Below are positions 41,713 through 43,000 of a stretch of 43,000 nucleotides of DNA, piece after piece (within the stretch, counting starts at the first letter, position 1; each line of letters starts with the position of its first letter). The translations under genes and the position numbers were made by a program. The notes under the pieces are model-generated. The model was not told the DNA's origin and made no database searches. It saw nothing but the letters and a program-made list of their open reading frames with translations. The stretch is from Roseburia sp. (GTDB lineage: Bacteria; Bacillota; Clostridia; Lachnospirales; Lachnospiraceae), in contig JAMPIG010000021.1 in assembly GCA_023662875.1 (NCBI GenBank), positions 1-43,000 of the forward strand, written 5' to 3'.

Positions 41713-41966
41713 GTAGTTTTATGAAAAGGATTTTCAGACATGATTTCCCAAACATACAAATAAGTGAAATAATTATTACAGTGAAAGAATTGCGGGAAAT
41801 GATTGTTGAGTTAAACGTTTTTGAGCTGACACTTTTGAGTAACGGAGATTTAAAGGGACTCTTTACAATGAGTATAGTAAAATGGTATGATAATGTGAAT
41901 TTTGAACGGATATCTATCTCGAAGAGGAGGTGGTTTGCGCCTAAACTTACATCTCAAACTGTCTGA
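41709..41966 (+). CDS. Small AT-rich protein, second putative immunity-related gene, possibly truncated
   Basis: 85 aa; its ATG overlaps the previous stop (ATGA), typical of co-translated genes. An alternative start is ATG 41721. Sequence: IRHDFPNIQISEIIITVKELR-like beginning with alternating hydrophobic and charged residues; no family recognised. The last ~12 codons run into GC-richer DNA that belongs to the junction with the RHS remnant, so the natural C-terminus may be lost. Confidence 0.55.
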   Translation: MSSFMKRIFRHDFPNIQISEIIITVKELREMIVELNVFELTLLSNGDLKGLFTMSIVKWYDNVNFERISISKRRWFAPKLTSQTV

Positions 41967-42075
41967 CGAAAAAGACTGCGTTGGAGGACTCGGCGAGCAA
42001 TTTTACTTGTGACTGGGACAGCAAATCTAACCGAGACTATTGACGGTAATTGATCTTGGGAAGAGGACGGCGGTT

Positions 42076-43000
42076 GGCGAGCAACATCGAATCCACTACT
42101 GCTCCCGGCGGACGCAGTACGGCTATGGCGGGAATTACAATATGGTATCCCTGACAGAACCCATGGCGGACGACCTGGCGGCAATCACCTACCCGGACGG
42201 CACAAAGGTTCTTTACGAGTACGACCTGAATGGCAACCTGACGAAGGTCACAGGCTGCCGCGGGGAAGTGACGACCTACGAATACGATGCTTTAAACCGC
42301 CCGGTAGCGGAGCACCGCCCCAACGGCATTAGCACTTACAAAATCTACAACGCCAGAAACCAGATCGTAGAGCTGACGAACCAGTGCGACGACTGCGGCT
42401 GGGTGCTGGGGCACTATGTCTACACCTATGACAACCGGGGCTACATCGTGGCGGAGCACGCGGAGGAAGCCCGGGAGATGGATCCTTACGGCAGGGAGCC
42501 CTATGCCTCTTACAAACCGGAGAAGCAGGGGGAGAACTGCGACCACGGGAAGAATAAGTCCTTAGCTTACCGCCTGCTCATCACGGACAACACCTTTACC
42601 TACGATGACGCCGGGAAGCTTTTGACTGCCACGGAGGCGGAAGAGGGCTGCAGTACCGTGACGGTCTGGATCTATTCCTATGACCTGATGGGGAACCTGA
42701 CGGAGAAGGTGCAGTATCAGGCGGCGAAGGAGCTGCTGGAGGAGATGGCCACGGAGGACGGAACCCAAGATGCCCAGAGCGAAAACGGCGAAGTTTCGGA
42801 AGCTTCGAGCGGCGCTCAGGATGGCACGGTTGCGTCGGATAAAGGTATAATTTATTATAATACCACAGATATTTTGGAAAAAGTTGCCAAAATGGACGCC
42901 ATTTCCAGTGAAAAGTATGCTTATAATGAGAGCAACCAGCGGTCGGAGGCGACCATCTGCGACGGCAAAACCACGAAGAAGGTCTGCTACACCTACGACG
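42076..43000 (+). pseudogene. Displaced, truncated RHS cassette (continues beyond the window)
   Basis: 42092-42165 matches the RHS core at about 37557-37650 but with a 7-bp deletion that shifts the frame. It is then joined directly to sequence matching the core from about 38602 onward, so roughly 950 bp of core is missing at the junction near 42163. From ATG 42163 the frame stays open to the window end and reads ADDLAAITYPDGTKVLYEYD, continuing colinear with the main gene at ~90% or better by eye. It differs by a ~27-residue insert near 42745-42845 (ATEDGTQDAQSENGEVSEAS). No signal peptide or start region is present. It is best read as an orphan RHS-CT cassette able to recombine with the intact gene. 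Confidence 0.82.

Overview
The window looks like chromosomal DNA of an endospore-forming Clostridium-class Firmicute, most likely a Lachnospiraceae member of moderately high GC. Supporting evidence is a sigma-F gene end, three spoVA genes, strong AGGAGG-type ribosome sites, a YtrA-type GntR/ABC operon and a monoderm (Sec signal peptide) RHS/WapA-like toxin. The species cannot be fixed from sequence alone.

Layout. 1-3.3 kb: 3' end of sigF, a membrane-anchored GH25 muramidase, then spoVAB and spoVAA (reversed relative to Bacillus). 3.3-8.1 kb: YitT transporter-like protein (minus strand), a decayed DUF1016 remnant, an M24 aminopeptidase, a VanZ-like protein, an XRE regulator and a solitary spoVAC. 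8.3-9.9 kb: a HipA/HipB-type toxin-antitoxin pair in reversed order. 10-13.7 kb: a bacterial PARG and a metallophosphoesterase (minus), then a second metallophosphoesterase and an unrecognised 243-aa protein (plus). 13.7-14.6 kb: about 900 bp without a convincing gene, packed with hairpins and a G10 tract. 15-22.5 kb: an apparent four-gene operon encoding a 421-aa unrecognised protein, a 1485-aa STAND-type NTPase and two more metallophosphoesterases. 22.5-27.5 kb: autoregulated YtrA-like regulator, ABC ATPase, large ABC-2 permease, a 36-bp minisatellite and an orphan response regulator. 27.5-30.8 kb: flavodoxin-like oxidoreductase (minus), YczE-like membrane protein, TcdA-like enzyme and FolD. 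31-43 kb: a 3363-aa secreted RHS-repeat polymorphic toxin, AT-rich putative immunity genes, and a truncated second RHS cassette that runs off the window end.

Most interesting: (i) the 421-aa/STAND/metallophosphoesterase operon at 15.1-22.5 kb, which has the look of an undescribed NLR-like conflict system, in a neighbourhood with four metallophosphoesterases and a PARG; (ii) the RHS locus with a swappable AT-rich tip plus a displaced cassette; (iii) a family of covarying intergenic hairpins, two of which share exact architecture but different sequence; (iv) a G10 tract inside a promoter-like spacer; (v) repeated in-frame minisatellite expansion in unrelated genes. Functions of (i), (iii) and (iv) are inference; no database search was possible.
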